Source of the DNA: Hemibagrus wyckioides | Lineage: Eukaryota; Chordata; Actinopteri; Siluriformes; Bagridae | Assembly (NCBI RefSeq): GCF_019097595.1 | Contig: NC_080731.1 | Coordinates: 11,989,571 to 12,053,570 of the forward strand | Length of the DNA stretch: 64,000 nt | Direction of reading: 5' to 3' | Part shown: positions 62,701-64,000 of the stretch, in pieces | Position numbering within the stretch: the first letter of the stretch is position 1 | How the letters are laid out: every line of letters starts with the position of its first letter | Notes under the pieces: generated by a model | Told to the model about the DNA's origin: nothing | The model's database searches: none | The model's input: the letters and a program-made list of their open reading frames with translations, nothing else | Position numbers and translations under genes: made by a program

Positions 62701-63932
62701 CTGCGCTCTCAGCTCCTCACTAACACCACCAACGACATGCTGGATTACCACAACTGGTTCCGTAACCTCGCTATAAAGGAAACCAGCTGTGAGGTACGCA
62801 GATAGCAGATAAAGCTATGGGAAAGCAGACAATGTCAGTTCTAATCTCAGAAAATGACACCTCGCTGTATTGATAGTTGATAGTCTAGTTTCACTCATTT
62901 ATTTATATTTTTCGTCCAATATACCACCCAGGTTCCCTTTTGAGTCTGGTTCCACTCATGGTTTCTTCCTCATATTGTCTCAGGGAGTTTTTCTTTTGCC
63001 ACCGTCACCTCCGGCTCATTAGAGATAAAATCTATATATCCTGAATTTATATAGAGCTCCTCTGTGGCAATGTACATTGTTAGAAAACACTATATGAATA
63101 AAACTGAATTGAATTTTAGTACTGAATATGAGTATTTCATTTTAAATACTATGAAACTAAAAATGCATAGGTCTTTTTGGGAAAATGTCAAGATATTCAT
63201 CATTCTAATTTTTGAATTTCTGTACTTTTTGGGGTTTATTTTTGCACAGCATAAACCTTTGAGTGTCTCAAATTTTGTCTGCCTGATCTTAGGAGAAAAA
63301 GCTGAAAACAATATACCAAGATTGCCAGTTGTTCTAATTGTATTTATATCTATGGCAAGACCAAACACATCTGGATTGTCTAAGAATGAGCTATTGGCTT
63401 TTATTTTGATGAACTATTTGCATGCATAAACACATGATGTCAAAGGATTTGTGCTATGTTTACTATCCACCAAATGGTCTGTTTCTTGCTTGCGCAGTAC
63501 ATTGAGCAGACACTGCTGGAGACTCTTTACAGGCATCGCTCCACTCTGGAGACCATCTTCAGAATAGTGGACACAGATAACTCGGGTATGAAAGCATATT
63601 CTAGTCTCCCGGCTCCAAGCTGTCATGTCACGCTCTAGCCCATCAATCTTTGCAAGCACAAACCGGATCAGGTAGGCTGCATTCATGGCTGATCTTCATG
63701 TTATTTTTCTCCAGGCCTCATCTCTTTTGAAGACTTCTGTCAGACATGGAAGCTGCTAAGTGTCTATCTGAAAATGGAGATTTCCACCGAAGCCATCAAT
63801 GACCTGGTGGTCAGCATAGACATGAACAAAGATGGCTACATAGACATTGATGAATTCATGGAGTCTTTTCGCTTAGTAGACAAGAACATACGCAAACCAG
63901 AGGAACAGGATCTACCTCAGGATGGAATATAG
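44414..63932 (+). CDS. ppef2: Serine/threonine phosphatase with EF-hands
   Basis: PPEF2 is a calmodulin-linked phosphatase of sensory cells such as photoreceptors. Eighteen proposed exons give 743 aa (human 753): 44414-44465, 44633-44662, 44923-44931, 45458-45585, 45741-45795, 46552-46727, 46845-46959, 47096-47142, 47845-48011, 48148-48184, 49738-49887, 50450-50809, 51967-52152, 52830-52972, 60858-60964, 62630-62793, 63498-63585, 63715-63932 (TAG). In order: MGCG (likely acylated N-terminus), an IQ motif ([11 protein letters not shown]), the PPP core with [27 protein letters not shown] and RSHEC holding the metal and catalytic residues, a 120-aa Ser-rich insert (exon 12), then EF-hands. [15 protein letters not shown] and FQSIEY favour ppef2 over ppef1. 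The last EF loop ([12 protein letters not shown]) is canonical. The one before it (DTDNSGLISFED) ends in Asp. Exons 2 and 3 (30 and 9 bp) are less certain. Confidence 0.95.
45835..46140 (+). repeat. Dispersed fish repeat in ppef2 intron 5
   Basis: CAGGGTTTCAATCCTGATCT, CATGTGGGTTTCCTTGGGGG, TGCCCTGCATTGCATG, CCTGCCTCATGCCCAGTGTT and CTCAGATCCACTTTGTCCC follow the order of the same interspersed family as 12995-13240, but this copy keeps the 3' half. Confidence 0.6.
47190..47560 (+). repeat. Dispersed repeat (TTGTATAGCGC family) in ppef2 intron 8
   Basis: TTATTTGTACAGCTCTTTTA, ACATTGTCTCAAAGCAGCTT, TAATCCCTAATGAGCAAGAG and TTTGAGAGGAACCAGGCTCA match the copies at 11395-11590 and 49245-49445 in order and orientation. 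Confidence 0.65.
47672..47794. repeat. Perfect 29-bp inverted repeat around a (TA)n tract
   Basis: The left arm at 47672-47700 starts ATTTTATAATACATTGTATA, and the right arm at 47766-47794 is its exact reverse complement over 29 bp. Between them lies a (TA)n tract (47700-47756). The whole 123 bp can fold into one long hairpin. It ends about 50 bp before ppef2 exon 9, which encodes the GDFVDRG and RGNHED motifs. Confidence 0.95.
48433..48893 (-). mobile_element. Internally deleted Tc1-like element
   Basis: The ends read CAATGACCAGGCATAACATT and, inverted, CACCAATCAGCCATAACATT, flanked by TA (48431-48432, 48894-48895). The minus strand keeps the transposase N-terminus ([20 protein letters not shown] and [16 protein letters not shown]), but the catalytic part is gone, leaving 461 bp. 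The element lies in ppef2 intron 10 and belongs to the same family as 35576-35775. Confidence 0.88.
49245..49445 (+). repeat. Dispersed repeat (TTGTATAGCGC family) in ppef2 intron 10
   Basis: Motifs in order are GCACAAAACAGCTTTACAGA, ATAATAAGCAGGCCAGAGG, GAAACCTTGGGAGGAACCAG and TCATCTGGATGACACCGGAT. This copy retains the 3' end of the family. Confidence 0.65.
50823..51410 (+). repeat. Non-autonomous DNA-transposon-like repeat, copy 2
   Basis: It begins close to GACAAAGTATGTGGACACCT, continues ATTAATATGAGTTATTCCCC, GTTCAATGGGGTTGAGGATT and GGCATTGTCATGCTGGAACA, and ends AGGTGTCCACATAACG and GGCCATATAGTGTA. These parts match, in opposite orientation, those at 34490-34815. A pentanucleotide tract has grown inside it (50980-51079). 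It starts just after the ppef2 exon 12 donor. Confidence 0.65.
50980..51079. repeat. (GGTAA)n to (GATAA)n pentanucleotide microsatellite
   Basis: About four TAAGG units are followed by about fifteen TAAGA units, a graded compound pentanucleotide repeat. It lies inside the repeat at 50823-51410 in ppef2 intron 12. Confidence 0.95.
53003..60481. repeat. 26-bp satellite-like tandem array in ppef2 intron 14
   Basis: About 285 head-to-tail units fill about 95% of the 7885-bp intron between the phosphatase exon 14 (ends 52972) and the EF-hand exon 15 (starts 60858). Each 26-bp unit is two 13-bp halves, CAGTATAACACAR and CAGTATAATACAC, differing at few sites. Sequence variants are one three-way site (AACAG, GCAG or TCAG context), a G/C site (CCAGTAT or CCACTAT) and a 28-bp form with ATAATAATAAC in place of ATAATACAC. 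The CCACTAT form is concentrated at 53080-53560 and 56690-57310. The 28-bp form occurs only at about 54760-56340 and 57480-60470. The array begins 30 bp past the donor. The many minus-strand ORFs (up to 617 codons, [17 protein letters not shown] pattern) follow from the lack of stop triplets and are not genes. Confidence 0.98.
60769..60793. repeat. Short (TA)n tract
   Basis: About twelve TA repeats lie some 65 bp before ppef2 exon 15. Confidence 0.85.
61255..61480 (-). repeat. tRNA-derived SINE (Mermaid/V-SINE type), minus strand
   Basis: Read on the minus strand it starts GGGGGAGTAGCTCAAGTGGT (A box), followed by GGGGTTCAAGTCCCAG (B box), TGAGCAAGGCCCTTAACC, TCCAGGGGTGCTGCATCATG, CTGACCCCAACCCCC and a tail AAGAAAGAATTTGAAG. 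It is the same family as 37630-37872. It lies in ppef2 intron 15, opposite to the gene. Confidence 0.82.
62930..63115 (-). repeat. Dispersed repeat (TTGTATAGCGC family), reversed, in ppef2 intron 16
   Basis: TCCCTTTTGAGTCTGGTTCC, GGTTTCTTCCTCATATTGTC, TCAGGGAGTTTTTCTTTTGC and CCTCTGTGGCAATGTACATT are the reverse complement of the motifs at 49245-49445. It ends before the open frame 63064-63429, which is not a gene. Confidence 0.65.
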
Positions 63933-64000
63933 GCCGCAGAAGAAAAAGGCACAATTCTTACACCAGAATAGATAGTAAACAGTTGTGTATGTTTGCTTTA

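Noticed and set aside
63064..63429. 121-codon plus-strand ORF near the end
   Set aside because: It begins in a dispersed repeat and lies in ppef2 intron 16. It is AT-rich, with no domain.

Overview
The window is vertebrate nuclear DNA, almost certainly from a ray-finned fish. Its genes are split by GT-AG introns, its introns are full of Tc1/mariner elements, tRNA-derived SINEs, LINE and Penelope remnants and AT-rich microsatellites, and five protein-coding loci match vertebrate families. A catfish or other otophysan is a guess from the repeat types, not a result.

Layout. 1-7400: AT-rich intergenic DNA with an imperfect palindrome (834-1047), unclassified repeats (3528-4330), a nearly complete Tc1/mariner element (4504-5752) and a SINE tail. 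7411-14758 (+): a complete 12-exon SLC13-family sodium/dicarboxylate-type transporter (578 aa). Both of its hallmark SNT substrate/sodium motifs are altered. 14759-17248: intergenic, ending in a promoter-like stretch with YY1 and CRE motifs. 17249-27197 (+): a 19-exon coiled-coil gene (653 aa) made of serial copies of the LRRFIP-type coiled-coil exon pair. Its introns hold antisense LINE and Penelope remnants. 27462-28786: an antisense Tc1 (DD34E) copy. 31049-33263 (-): a four-exon atypical SDR of the BLVRB/flavin reductase type (219 aa). 34490-35775: DNA-transposon fragments and a near-perfect hairpin. 36231-41900 (+): naaa, an N-acylethanolamine acid amidase (11 exons, 347 aa). 44414-63932 (+): ppef2, an EF-hand serine/threonine phosphatase (18 proposed exons, 743 aa). 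naaa and ppef2 are also neighbours on human 4q21, so this end of the window is a conserved synteny block.

The most unusual structure is a tandem array of about 7.5 kb (53003-60481) that fills nearly all of ppef2 intron 14, between the phosphatase exons and the EF-hand exons. Its unit is 26 bp, built from two diverged 13-bp half-units. A 28-bp variant is confined to certain blocks, and a segment of roughly 640 bp recurs 4402 bp away. On the minus strand the array stays free of stops for long distances, which creates large but spurious ORFs.

The exon models were built by hand from splice sites, reading phase and family resemblance. Every join keeps frame from start to stop in all five genes. 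No expression data or database search was available.
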